A DNA stretch of 64,000 bases from Linepithema humile (lineage: Eukaryota; Arthropoda; Insecta; Hymenoptera; Formicidae). Location of the stretch: positions 2,852,001-2,916,000 of the forward strand of contig NC_090130.1 of NCBI RefSeq assembly GCF_040581485.1, in the 5' to 3' direction. The position numbers and the translations under genes are program-made. Under the pieces are notes generated by a model. The model saw nothing but the letters and a program-made list of their open reading frames with translations, was not told where the DNA came from and made no database searches. Positions 1 through 10,086 of the stretch are shown piece after piece (positions within the stretch are counted from its first letter, which is position 1; each line of letters begins with the position of its first letter).

Positions 1-1
1 A

Positions 2-61
2 GCAGTGGATAAGTTCTCGCAAGGTTACCGTCGTTTCGATCCGCGCACCTCCAACCAGTAA
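2..61 (+). CDS. possible 3' end of an unrecognised gene (partial)
   Basis: The frame starting at base 2 is open from the window edge for 19 codons and stops at TAA (59-61); it ends in FDPRTSNQ. The sequence turns AT-rich within about 150 bp after the stop, as expected of a 3' untranslated region. I do not recognise the peptide, and another frame here is open for longer (to about 167), so this could be chance. If real, it is a plus-strand gene whose end lies convergent to, or inside an intron of, the minus-strand slowmo-like gene. Confidence 0.25.
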   Translation, partial: AVDKFSQGYRRFDPRTSNQ

Positions 62-995
62 AGTCGACTCGAGTGGTGACCTTGTATTAGACCTGCACCC
101 ACGTGGCTACGTACTCGGGAACGTGATAAAACATTCTTTACAGCAGCATCATACCGATGCATAGAGTAACTCTTTATCGTAAGAAGAAGTCAGTATAGGA
201 AGATTCTTTATCATATTATGCTAGTAATCTCTCTTTATTAATCATTTTTACGATTAAATCTGAATAACTATTACTGAATAGATTATGATAAATTTCGACG
301 TTACGTTAATCGTAAAATTATTCATTCAATTTAAGATATTTATTAAGATTATAATTAAATAAGTCGCGTAGGTATAAATATGCATGGTCGTTGCATGAAT
401 ATTCATGAGACACACACACACACATACAACCATGTTAAAATCGAAATCAGCTGACTAATATCCTAGAAAAGAGTATATGGAAGAGGCACGCTAATCGCAT
501 TACCAGAATGAGATATTTGGCACAACATAAGCAGCCATATAAGATTGCATTTTACTATGCGAAACACTTATTCAACTGGCATCTGTACGAGCTATACATA
601 CATAAGACTAAAAGGTCACGTGTATAACAATACACTATCGCGTGTATAATATATCGATAAGTTACGAGATAATATTACCGAGATAGCACTAATTGTCTAA
701 ATGGTATGCTTAAGTAGTATTTGATAAGTAGCATGTTGTGTGATAGCTATGCACTTCCTGCTATTAGCTTCCTGCTGCCATCAGTGTGTCAGAATTGATA
801 CAACTGCAGTGATGTGTGTTTGGTATGTTACAAATAATATTAAAATGAATTAATAAGGTCGATTTTTAAATATACAAATCTTGTATCAACTTCGTAGAAT
901 TTGTAGGATATCAAAATTGATACGGTTATCTCAACACTGATAACACTTATCCCATAGTAATATGGCGGTACATGAAGAATTATTATAGAGCTTAC
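62..995. other. noncoding DNA left of slowmo exon 2
   Basis: This AT-rich stretch begins, on the minus strand, with the GTAAG donor of slowmo exon 2 (995 downward), so most or all of it should be slowmo intron. I read the minus strand for the next PRELI exon and found none. It contains a short (CA)n run near 409-424. Confidence 0.6.
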
Positions 996-1686
996 CGCTT
1001 GCGTCCATTTAGGAAATCCCCATTGTGTAGAAACAACAAGTCTGTGTGTATGAAGAACACCTTCGACGACTTTTCTGTCGATGACGTCCGCTCCGATAAC
1101 GGAGGGAACCATAGGGTTTGGATATTTTCTCCATGCAGCCTGTGCTACTGTCTCCCATGGATGACTGCAAGTAAATTTTTTAACGTTATTGTCTTAGAAA
1201 ATCGCGTCACGATTCTTAGAGGTCATTAACGAACGAAGAATTATTTTCCGAGAGAAACGTGGACTTGTAGACGCAATAATAACTGACACACTGTATACAC
1301 TTTCTCCCATTTACATTTCTAAAGTGTCAATAAACAATATCTTACAGAATTTCGCAAATTAATTTAAAAATGATATAAATATATGTTAGAGTTTGAAGCA
1401 TCAAAGGTAACCTACTTTTCCTATTACACTATCAACGAGAAGTTGCTTCATTCATAAAAGTAACAGGTGTAAGGAGGTTATGTGGCACGCAGGATAACGG
1501 TGAAGGGCGATCCGTTTTTATATAAGAAAAAGTTCAACATTTAGAGGACGTGACGAATTTTACGCGAATGATTGCGTCAAGTAACCAAGCGTGATGTAGA
1601 GTATCCATAGAGTGTAGAGAGCATTATCCGGTTAGAAACACATTCCATACTTACTCAAAGGTATGTTCTGATGTCCAGATTTTCAT
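996..1686 (-). CDS. slmo: slowmo/PRELID3-like PRELI-domain protein, first two coding exons (partial)
   Basis: Two exons are visible on the minus strand. Exon 1 (1686-1655) encodes MKIWTSEHTF plus two bases and ends at a GTAAGT donor. Exon 2 (1164-996) follows a TTGCAG acceptor, completes an Asp codon and runs from HPWETVAQAAWRKYPNPM to GFPKWTQA before a GTAAG donor. The joined 67 residues are the start of a PRELI/MSF1 domain and best match the slowmo/PRELID3 group: MKIWTSEH start, HPWET, KYPNPM, then GVLHTHRL. In this family the protein sits in the mitochondrial intermembrane space and moves phospholipid between the membranes with a TRIAP1/Mdm35 partner. Intron 1 is 490 bp. The rest of the domain, about two thirds of the protein, is not in the 995 bp to the window edge, so the next intron is long or the locus is rearranged. 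Family assignment is strong; the orthologue name is slightly less certain. Confidence 0.87.
1165..1654 (-). other. slowmo intron 1
   Basis: A 490 bp phase-2 intron bounded by GTAAGT (1654 downward) and a TTGCAG acceptor ending at 1165. I see no other coding signal in it. Confidence 0.8.
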
Positions 1687-2402
1687 AGCGTTATGAACAG
1701 AATGAGCGACACAGCATGTAGGATAGGCACTATAATTTAACGTACGACACGTGCGCGAAGCAAACCGTCGCTATTCTGAGCGTCGGTCGTACGTCTAATC
1801 GTCTTTACAGATGTGATGTAAGTGGAAAAGAGCGATAGCACGATCAGTGCCTTACGCCAAATAGCGTCAGCACGTCAGCTGTGAATCAGCCAATAGCCAA
1901 CGCTTTACACACGTGTCTGACGTCATTAAGTCTGTTCTTTGTTCGCTACATCGACTGTAAACTTTCTCTTTCTCCTTTCTCTGATCTTAATTAAATATTG
2001 ATCTCGTTTTAAATAGAGGGAAAGTTCCATGTGATACAGTCACAAAAAGTAAATTGATCTTGGTTAGGTATTGCTCTATGACGTTTCTATGACGTCTATT
2101 TACGTAATGTGTGATCAATGTGACAATAACGCGCCAACATTAAATGTATCGTGTGTTAAATTCCACGGCATTGACTTATAGCGCACTAAAGGTTATTAAA
2201 TAGCTAATATTAACAGTTATATAACAATCGACATACTATTGAGAAGTCATTTAATTCAATTTTAGATTGAAGTGGAAATTGATAACAATTTTAATTTATT
2301 TTTTTTTAATTTTGTATATTAAAGGCTGAAGATTGAAAATTATAATGAAAAAGTTACAGCTATAAGTAGAACACGTGAAAGTATCTATCAAATATTATAT
2401 AG
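1687..2402 (-). promoter_or_regulatory. slowmo upstream region with CRE/ATF-like sites
   Basis: This interval lies between the slowmo start codon and the end of WRNIP1, both on the minus strand, so it should hold the slowmo promoter. It contains a perfect palindromic TGACGTCA (1918-1925), a CCAAT box (1890-1894), a TGACGT half-site near 2090, and a perfect TTACGTAA palindrome (2100-2107). Clustered bZIP-type sites suggest CREB/ATF input, which is inference. No TATA box or start site can be fixed by eye. The part above 2250 is AT-rich and likely WRNIP1 3' flank. Confidence 0.45.
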
Positions 2403-2408
2403 TTTATT
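2403..2408 (-). terminator. candidate poly(A) signal of WRNIP1
   Basis: AATAAA on the minus strand 29 bases past the TAA stop (2439-2437). A second AATAAA at 2438-2433 overlaps the stop codon itself, and a third lies at 2300-2295. The position of 2403-2408 makes it the most plausible. Confidence 0.4.
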
Positions 2409-2436
2409 TTTTAATTATTTACAAGTTAGCTTTTTA

Positions 2437-4048
2437 TTAAAAAAAGTTTGAACACAATAATTCTGTAGGTAAACAGGTCTCGCTATAATTTTCGTTGCTT
2501 ACTAGATTACTAGTGTCTGTAAGAAAACGGTAATAATTTATTACAAAATTCAAAGTTAACAATAATTATGTAACTAATAGAAAAAATGTTACCAAATTCG
2601 CTCTGCACCTTTGTTGAATTGCATCTCATGTGTAATGGCACAGCAGGTTGAGGACCTTTGTGTTCCAAAATAACTTTCTCTGTTCTTTTTAACGCATTAT
2701 ACACTGATCGAGATTTTGGTGCTTTTGCCAAATAAACCGCGCATTGTCCCAAGAGTACGTCACATTCTGGCATACCAATCATTTGACATCCATGCATTGT
2801 GTGAACAGCTACACCTAAAGTTTTAAAATAATTTATTCACGTTCACATAATGAAAATTGAATCTTTTCTTTTACCTAAGGCATCTGGATCTGCTAGACCG
2901 ATGTCTTCGCTAGATATCCTAACTAGGCGCCTCGCAATATTTACTGGATCTTCTTTAGCTGCCATAATTCTGGCCATCCAATATAGAGATGCATTTGCTT
3001 TACCCGCTCTTATAGATTTATGAAGCGCAGAATATATGTGGTGGCTTTGATTGGTTTCTTTTTCAGAAAGCATATGTGTTTTTATCAAATTTTCTTTGAT
3101 ATCATTCATAGTTATAATGTTATTACTGTATGACGTTTTTAATCTGTTTGATGTTTTTGCAAGCACTGATAACTCTAAAGTATTTAGAGCTACACGTGCA
3201 TCGCCATCACATGCTTCTGCTAGCCACTGTATTGTCTTATCATCAATATTAAATTTAAAGTTTGATATTGAGCCATTCATATACTCTATTGCCTTATGAA
3301 GAATCTCTATTATATCACATTGTGATAATTTATTCAATACAAACACACGACAGCGGCTTAATAAAGCTGGGTTCAAACTATAAGACGGATTTTCTGTGGT
3401 ACATCCAATTAAAGTAAAAGTTCCTGTCTCCACATGTGGCAAAAATATATCTTGTTGAAGCTTGTTGAAACAATGAATTTCATCCATAAAGACAATTGTC
3501 TTGCATCCAAATTTAGATTTATCCTTTGCAGCAGTAACAGCATCCTTTACATTTTTTACACCAGAACTGGCAGCCGATAAGTTTACAATGTGCATATTGT
3601 CACCTGTTATTTCCTTGCTTAAACATGCTATTACATTTGTTAAGGAGGTCTGGAATATAAATTAGATAGTTAGTACCAAAAATATAAAAGTGAAGAACGC
3701 AATGAATAACATTAATATTACCTTTCCACAACCAGGTGGGCCCCAGAATATCATACTGGGAATCTCTCCTTTTTCTAATAAATGGCTCAAAACAGTTCCT
3801 CCACCAACAACTTGTTTTTGTCCTACATAAGCTGCAATATTTGTTGGTCTCATTTTTTCAACAAGTGAAACGTTTTCTTTATCTGATGCTTCTGAGGATT
3901 GCACTTTTGGATATTTTATAAAATTATTTTCAGATATGTTTTCCATGTTGTTTGGCATTTGAGTAACATGTACTTTAAATTTTTTAATTTGATTGTTTAT
4001 CATAAAATCCTCTTGAAAAGGGAATGATCTTTTAGTTTTCTTTTCCAT
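2437..4048 (-). CDS. WRNIP1: WRNIP1/Mgs1/RarA-family AAA+ ATPase
   Basis: Four coding exons on the minus strand join in frame: 4048-3722, 3649-2875, 2814-2593 and 2516-2437, giving 467 residues. Introns are 72, 60 and 76 bp with GT-AG ends. The AAA+ core is intact: Walker A GPPGCGKTS (about 103-111), split by intron 1 after the Lys; Walker B VFMDEIH (about 162-168); sensor-1 IGCTTENP (190-197); and arginine-finger LLSRCR (205-210). A sensor-2 helix GDARVALNTLE and the family's C-terminal segment EDIGLADP...VPLHMR follow. The family is loaded on DNA clamps at stalled forks and dampens replication stress in the nucleus. The last exon is inferred from the TTTTCTTACAG acceptor and from LPTELLCSNFF, which resembles the usual LPEELxGxxFF ending. 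No N-terminal UBZ zinc finger is seen, unlike the vertebrate protein. It shares an upstream region with PIGW. Confidence 0.95.
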
Positions 4049-4517
4049 GTAATTCTTTATCCTCCTGGTTATGTTCGTTTTTAGACACTGTAATATGTTT
4101 CCAAATGAATTAAAAATAGAAAATTAATCATTTCGTATATTGATATTAACATATATCGTTCTTTTAATGCAGATCAAGTCACATTATGACATTATCACAT
4201 TATGACCACTACATTCATTGATTGTGAGATACACTGTCGTTCATAATCAAATTATAGCACGATCAAAACAAACGACAAAGTGCTGCCATCTATAAAAAGA
4301 GCCATGTGTCAGATGCACATTATCGTCAACCTCCAAATATTGATAGACATCATGTAATACGCATACATTTATCACATCGCGTAGCAGCAGAGTAATCAAC
4401 GGAAAAATTATCCACGATTGTAAGTTCGTCGTGTACGCTCTCTTATGTCAATTACAGAAAATTATAGTTGGATTGGAAACACTCGTAGAACTCCAGAATT
4501 TTGATGTTTCCGTAACA
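4049..4517. promoter_or_regulatory. shared head-to-head promoter region of WRNIP1 and PIGW
   Basis: The two start codons diverge across 469 bp, so both 5' untranslated regions and promoters must lie here. It contains a 12-base direct repeat TCACATTATGAC (4179-4190 and 4195-4206) and a TATAAAAAG string at 4291-4299. Just before the PIGW start, TCAATTACAG ending at 4458 looks like an acceptor for a 5' untranslated intron. On the other side an ATTACAG precedes the WRNIP1 start by about 50 bases, which could also be an acceptor. Confidence 0.5.
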
Positions 4518-6083
4518 ATGACGCCGGTGGACAAGGAACAATACCGACTCGAACAAGAAGCGTTCGTTTCCAATCACGGAGGCACGACGCCGCAAGACAT
4601 TCTTCTCACGCTTCTGCCTAATGTGTGCGGCATCTTGTTGACAACGACGACTCTGGGCGTTCTTAGGAAACACATCCACAGGAATGTGAGAGTCGTCATA
4701 GAATTTATACTAACTGTTGTCCCGACTGTCTTGTGCTGCACCGTGTTATCGGAACACATTGGTAGCGTATGCATCGTAATGATAACTATTTCTGTATTAA
4801 ATATAATGCTTCTGGCGAGCAAGGGTACTAATGTCATCGATTTAGCTATGCGACCAGTTGCCGGCAAGAGACCCTTCATAACTAATTTTCGCGCATTAAC
4901 TAATATTATAACTGCGATTTGTATATTGGCTGTAGACTTTCGAATCTTTCCACGGAAGTTTGCCAAAACAGAAGTGTTTGGATATAGCCTGATGGACACT
5001 GGTGTTGGATTATTTATATTAGCAAATGCCCTGGTTGCGCCAGAGGCTCGTGATTTTTCTGTTCACCGCCAAGCGAGGTTTGAGGAAATTCTCACGAAAA
5101 ATTTAAGGAGTTGCTTCCGAAGTTGTGTACCTCTCTTGGTGTTAGGCCTCGGACGTTTCGTAACGGTGGAATACATGGGATATCAAAAGCATGTCACTGA
5201 GTATGGCATTCATTGGAATTTTTTTATGACTTTAGCTGTGGTTAAATTGTTCACTAGTATGATTACCAGTACTATTAACTCGAGGTACTCACTACTCTCA
5301 GGTATTTGGATATTAGGGATGCACGAATACATCATGAACACGAAAGGCTTCAAAACCTGGATTTTAGGAGATGCGCCGAGAGATGATTTTTTCTCTGCCA
5401 ATCGAGAGGGCCTAATTTCTGTACCTGGTTATGTAGGATTATATTTTGTCGGTGTGGCTGTTGGAAGATTAATACATTCCACATATCAAAATTCGCACAC
5501 AAAATTGAACATGAATATTTCTTTGAAGCTGTATGGTCTTGAATTTGAAGCGAGCTACAATGAGTCTATGTTATTGTGCATTAAGTTATCTTTGATATCG
5601 GTGCAAACTTGTATTGCAACATTATTCTGTGATTCGTACTTCAAAATTTCAAGAAGATTAGCTAATGCCGGTTACTGCATGTGGATATTAACTTTAACAA
5701 CTACATTGCTTACACTTTTGCTATTTGTGGAGGTTGTGATAGATATAGTTAATTATGTAGTAAATGAATCGCACATTGAAAGCAAAACGGAGAGACTGCG
5801 CAAAAATTTGCGATTGAATCTAAAGAAAAATGTGGAGAGCGAGAAGAAAGTACATAAAGAAGAAGGTATAGTCAAGAGATCTTTGGAAATTTTTGATGCT
5901 GTAAATTATAACGGCTTGTTTTTCTTCCTTCTTTGTAACGTTATAACTGGGCTTGTCAATACGTTAATGTACACATTATATGCGAAACCATCGACAGCTC
6001 TATTAATATTAATAATATATATGGCTACAAGTATATTTTCGACATTGATACTTTACAGGATGCAAATACCAATCAAATTATGA
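4518..6083 (+). CDS. PIGW: PIG-W/GWT1 inositol acyltransferase of GPI-anchor synthesis
   Basis: This single-exon frame of 521 residues belongs to the GWT1/PIG-W family, multi-pass ER proteins that add a fatty acyl chain to the inositol of glucosaminyl-phosphatidylinositol early in GPI-anchor assembly. The start at 4518 is chosen over an in-frame ATG at 4431 because the family begins just before EAFVSNxxGTT, here residues 14-24, and because an acceptor-like site ends at 4458. Conserved blocks include RPFITNFRALTNIITAICIL with AVDF (about 116-140), KTEVFGYSLMDTGVG (about 149-163) and SANREGLISVPGYVGLY (about 291-307). Many hydrophobic segments are seen, with a charged loop (about 415-450) before the last pair. 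Length is close to the usual 500 residues. It diverges from WRNIP1 and converges with EOGT. No frameshift or missing block is visible. Confidence 0.96.
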   Translation: MTPVDKEQYRLEQEAFVSNHGGTTPQDILLTLLPNVCGILLTTTTLGVLRKHIHRNVRVVIEFILTVVPTVLCCTVLSEHIGSVCIVMITISVLNIMLLASKGTNVIDLAMRPVAGKRPFITNFRALTNIITAICILAVDFRIFPRKFAKTEVFGYSLMDTGVGLFILANALVAPEARDFSVHRQARFEEILTKNLRSCFRSCVPLLVLGLGRFVTVEYMGYQKHVTEYGIHWNFFMTLAVVKLFTSMITSTINSRYSLLSGIWILGMHEYIMNTKGFKTWILGDAPRDDFFSANREGLISVPGYVGLYFVGVAVGRLIHSTYQNSHTKLNMNISLKLYGLEFEASYNESMLLCIKLSLISVQTCIATLFCDSYFKISRRLANAGYCMWILTLTTTLLTLLLFVEVVIDIVNYVVNESHIESKTERLRKNLRLNLKKNVESEKKVHKEEGIVKRSLEIFDAVNYNGLFFFLLCNVITGLVNTLMYTLYAKPSTALLILIIYMATSIFSTLILYRMQIPIKL

Positions 6084-6547
6084 AGTCTGTGCAAAAATTG
6101 TAATGAGACAATTTGGACAAATTTACAATCTTAGAATCGAACTTTTGATTATTGTATTTTCAGCAGAATTCTTCCATGTGTTTTTACGTTAAAAATATTA
6201 GGTAATATAATTTATACATAACGCGTACACAGGGAACTATTTTTCATTACAGATTACACATTATAAGTCTCATATGGCCAAAAATAGATAAATGTAATTC
6301 AATTTACAAATCCGAACTTATTTATAAATATGAACTTTAAGAATTGATAATTAAGAGAAAGCACTGCCAAACGCAACACAGACATATCGAGTTTCAGCAT
6401 TTATTGTCTTTTACTTGTTAAAATATGTACATTATTATAAAAATAAGTAAAATTAATTTGGTCAGTAACAACTGGTTTACTGCATTTCCGATCACACCTT
6501 TTAACATTCTCTATATTAATTTTTTTAATTTAATACCTAAATTTTAT
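6084..6547. other. convergent 3' flanks of PIGW and EOGT
   Basis: This 464 bp AT-rich interval separates the PIGW stop from the EOGT stop and should hold both 3' untranslated regions. On the minus strand there is AATAAA at 6405-6400, about 145 bases past the EOGT stop. No plus-strand AATAAA is visible for PIGW, so a variant signal is likely used. Confidence 0.6.
6400..6405 (-). terminator. candidate poly(A) signal of EOGT
   Basis: AATAAA on the minus strand about 145 bases past the EOGT stop codon. Another AATAAA (6548-6543) overlaps the TGA stop and is probably too close to be the one used. Confidence 0.4.
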
Positions 6548-9290
6548 TCACAATTCATCTTTGGACAATATATTCGATTTCTCTTGTAATCGAATCGATT
6601 CTTTCGTGTTAGAAGATTGTACCGATTTTTCATTCGTCGTGCTAGTATCATTTTGTACTTCAGAGCGAAAATTGTTAATAAACTTTTTAAAAGCATTATG
6701 ATGCTTTACGTGATTCCTTGCAAGTGCAACAATTCTCAAGAATTCTTTAACGTCAAAACTGTAGTTCGTAAATTTCGCATGAGCTCCGCCATCGGGATGC
6801 GTTCCCTGTAAATTAAATATCTTTATAATTATTAAAATATTAAAATGTTTGCAAGCTAACAAGAGTTTAGTTCAAATCATTAAATCAGCAAGAAGATATA
6901 ATAGAAAAGAAATATAAATGTTTGTTTTTGTGTGTTACAGAATTACTTGTCTTCTATTAAAATCTAATAAACGTACCGGATCTTGTTGCGTTAACTTTGA
7001 TGTATCTTCCCACGTATAGTACTTCACGCCTCTTAGCCGAGCAAGGTCTTTGTAGCAGTTAGGATCTTCACAATTATGTCTAAGAAAAATATGCATAATC
7101 ATAATATTCGCGGTTACATTTAAAAAAATATTAAATTGGATCTTACATTTCGAATACAGCTGCCCAATCTGGTAAAAACATCAAATGCGTCAATCCAGCA
7201 CCGTGAATACCGATAAAGATATCGGAATTTCGAGTGATTTCTAATTGTTTTTTGAATGGCACATTTTTATTGTATACTACCTGTTAGAGTAAATTATACA
7301 TATAACGAATGCGATAGAAAAAATATTAAGAGTTAACTCAATAGAATGTTAAAGCTTTACCTTTCTGACTTTATACTCCGGATTCTCTTTTAAAGCTTTC
7401 ACCAACTCATTCTCGTTCAAAATTTTTCTGTACTTAGTGTCTCTGCTCAGTAATGTTACGTGAATCTTCCGATCTTTCCTTTGATGAAGAGGTATATCAA
7501 GTCGATGCAGTACATGATCGCTGAATGCTTTGAACAATCCGGATTTTTCACAGCCGTAAATCTAAAAATGTTTTCTTTTAGTTAATAGTCTTTCTTAGAG
7601 CATGTAGTATCTCGTTAGAAGGATATACAATGGCAGTACTAATGGCGTGTTGTAATAAAGCCCGAAAATCATTCGTGGTAAGAGTGGAAAGACCACATTT
7701 TTGAAACACACGGTCTCGCCTCGGAATGTTTTTAAATCCCAAAGTGGATTCCTTGTGAATGCTTCGAAGGTATCTTGAAACGCCGAGCGGTAGCTGAAAG
7801 CAAAACGCAGCTCGATATGTAACAATTCATAATTCTCATTTTATACTTGTGCCAGTTTCGCTTAATGATTCGTTTTGTGCTTGTTACCTATAACTTTCCC
7901 AGATCATTATATGATTGTCTGTATCGAAGGCGGATGGGTGCGAGAGATTGACGTGTAATGATGCGTATAAATTGAAGAAGTCGCAAAAATGATGGTACAT
8001 ATTTACTACTAAAAAAAAACGACTTTAACAAAATGACAGATATGAACTGTAGTTTCCTCGTCGCAGAGAATCTTTTTTTATGAATATTTTTAAACTTACT
8101 TGCGTCTATCTTAATGATAAAAGTCGGTTTTTCAATGACGACATCACAATCACCGTGGACAATCGGTCGACGAGGTAGTTTTTTGAAATTTCGTAATTCT
8201 GGTCCCCAGGACTGCAATGGACTGATATGATCCACGTTGTCCTGCAATCTCCTTTCATTCATCCTAATCATAAAAGAGAGAGTTACTTTCCAACAGCTTA
8301 CTTAGGTAACAAGTACAAAAGGAAACATAAAAGTGATCTGTTTTTTGCTCACTGATTCATTTACTTACGTGCAGTAGCCGCCAATTTGACCTTCTTTTAG
8401 CACGTCCATTTTGTATCGTATAGGTTCCTTGCGACTTAGCAGATCTGTGAAATTTAACATTATATTTCGCGCTCTGCAAAACCTCATGTGCTCCGCACAT
8501 TCCAAGGATGAATCATCCTAAAAAATAAGATGCACGTCGAGATGCCGATTTAATTATCTTTCTGTGTTTCGTTCATGATATCAGAGTTACATTATGATTT
8601 AGCGAACTTACCATAAATAATGGTTCGCATAATAGCATCATTTCTTTCCTCATTGCACGAACATATCCGAAATCGCCTTGTGCGTAATATGTCTCCAGTT
8701 GAGCCTTTTTCGTAGCGACCCATCCTTTGTGATCACCTGGACAAAGTGGTATGGAAAAAGAATTTTCCATTTTGCAATCATTCTCGTAGCCCCAACAAGC
8801 TTTGGTATCAAGGCTGTCCTAGAATGTGTTGCGAAATTGATACAATCTTGTTTGTAATTAACGTATAATAATTAAAAAATATAGAAAACAATTTGAAAAA
8901 AACTATAAAAAATTAAGAATTAAAATTTCACACAAAATTTTCATAAAATTGAAAGAAATTCGTAATTTTCGTAAAGTTAAGAATACGGACATTAGGAGGT
9001 AAACGCAAAAATCGTTAAAATCTTATATGTTTTAAATGATATACAAATGTTTCATATCACATACAAGTGAAAGGATGTATTAAGAAATGAAAATTAAATC
9101 CAAACTTTACCTTATATGGACAGGCTGCGTCGTTGCGGCACTTTTCTGCTACCGTGGGAAAAGAATTGAAATAATACTTGATGTGTTGTTGCGGTAGATT
9201 GATATCCGTGTAATTGCCGTCAATGACAGTGACCGTGAATACGAGCACTAATGACACACGATGAGCAGCGAACAACGTCCTCATGATCAT
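6548..9290 (-). CDS. EOGT: EOGT, EGF-domain O-GlcNAc transferase of the ER
   Basis: Ten exons on the minus strand join in frame to 556 residues: 9290-9111, 8818-8612, 8517-8369, 8263-8100, 8008-7888, 7793-7640, 7561-7361, 7280-7147, 7079-6977 and 6805-6548. All introns are GT-AG, 67 to 292 bp. The product belongs to glycosyltransferase family 61 and uses UDP-GlcNAc to modify Ser/Thr in secreted EGF repeats such as those of Notch and Dumpy, in the ER lumen. Seen directly: an N-terminal hydrophobic signal sequence (about 1-25), LPQQHIKYYF and CPYK, CWGYENDC, DVVIEKPTF, NMYHHFCDF (236-244), LLPRMIFGLYYNTPL, DIFIGIHGAGLTH (412-424), CEDPNCY, KFTNYSFD (482-489), and a C-terminal KDEL retrieval signal (553-556). 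Met 3 is an alternative start. The exon 6 donor, GTACTG, is weak, but the join to IYGCEKSGLF restores the family sequence. The 30 or so residues before KDEL are low-complexity and divergent. Confidence 0.96.
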
Positions 9291-9891
9291 CGTGAAGAAC
9301 TATTAAAACGGATCGAATATTCTTAAGAGTTCTTCGCACTTTCGTCTTATAACGAGTCCGCGCGATGTAAATGAAAAAACGAATCACCTGTTAAGGTGGG
9401 TGTATGACCTCACTATGGTCTGTTATAAAGCACGCGCCCGCGCACTCACGCGCATGGAACTTGGGGAGAAACGGTGAGAGGCGATACGTGAAGATACGTG
9501 TGAGATTTGAGTCGGCTTACATCATATAAATTGCAGTAGTTTGCCTTGAGAAGTCCGCGAAGAAATGAAGTTTTAATACTTCTTATTGTTTAAAATGTAC
9601 ACCGGCATTCTGCGATTTCGTTTATCGGATCGATAATGATCATCTGAAAGCGGAGCACGCATGAGAATAATTTGTTTTAAGCAATAGACAAGCTGATTGA
9701 TTTCAATAATGTGTTCTTAATGAAAGTATTGAACTCTATGAAAGTATTGAAGCATTTCCTCTCACAGACAAGACACAAATTTTTTTTATATTTAATTATC
9801 TTCCACATGGTTAGTTGTTTAATGTTTTGCAACATGATTATACACTGTCACTGTTCAAAATAATTTATTTATAATCACAAATTCACTAAAA
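9291..9891 (-). promoter_or_regulatory. EOGT upstream region
   Basis: This stretch should contain the EOGT 5' untranslated region and promoter. It holds CACCTgttaAGGTG (9385-9398), an inverted pair that includes a CACCTG E-box, and a CpG-rich patch with TATAAAG near 9423-9429 on the plus strand. Beyond 9550 the sequence is AT-rich with no recognised signal. Confidence 0.4.
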
Positions 9892-10086
9892 TTATTTTAT
9901 CCAAGGAAGTAAAATGATCAAGCTCGAACGAGCCATCAAAGTAATGTGCTCTCGAGCAAACTGCTGAGTCACACAACCTCCACCGTCTGAAGGTTTGAAT
10001 CTTTGACCATAACGTTTTATGGGTTTTGTGTTATGGAAAAGGGCACCTCTCTCCTTAAAGGTCCATTTAGATCCATCCAAGTCCAT
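9892..10086 (-). other. unrecognised 64-codon reading frame, possible repeat remnant
   Basis: The minus strand is open from 10086 to a stop at 9892, with GGGCVTQQFAREH in the middle. Its composition differs from the AT-rich flanks on both sides. I do not recognise the peptide. The plus strand has GGTTTGAATC (9994-10003), weakly like a tRNA B box, and two small hairpins, GCTCGaaCGAGC and TGCTCtcGAGCA, near 9920-9960. It could be a relic of a transposon or of a tRNA-derived SINE, or a lone exon. Confidence 0.25.

Noticed and set aside
2510..2592. Read-through C-terminus of WRNIP1 ending in LLPFSYRH
   Set aside because: The tail is unlike the family; splicing from 2593 to 2516 gives a better ending.
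4431..4517. N-terminal extension of PIGW from an upstream ATG
   Set aside because: The extension includes an acceptor-like CAG and does not match the family, which starts just before EAFVSN.
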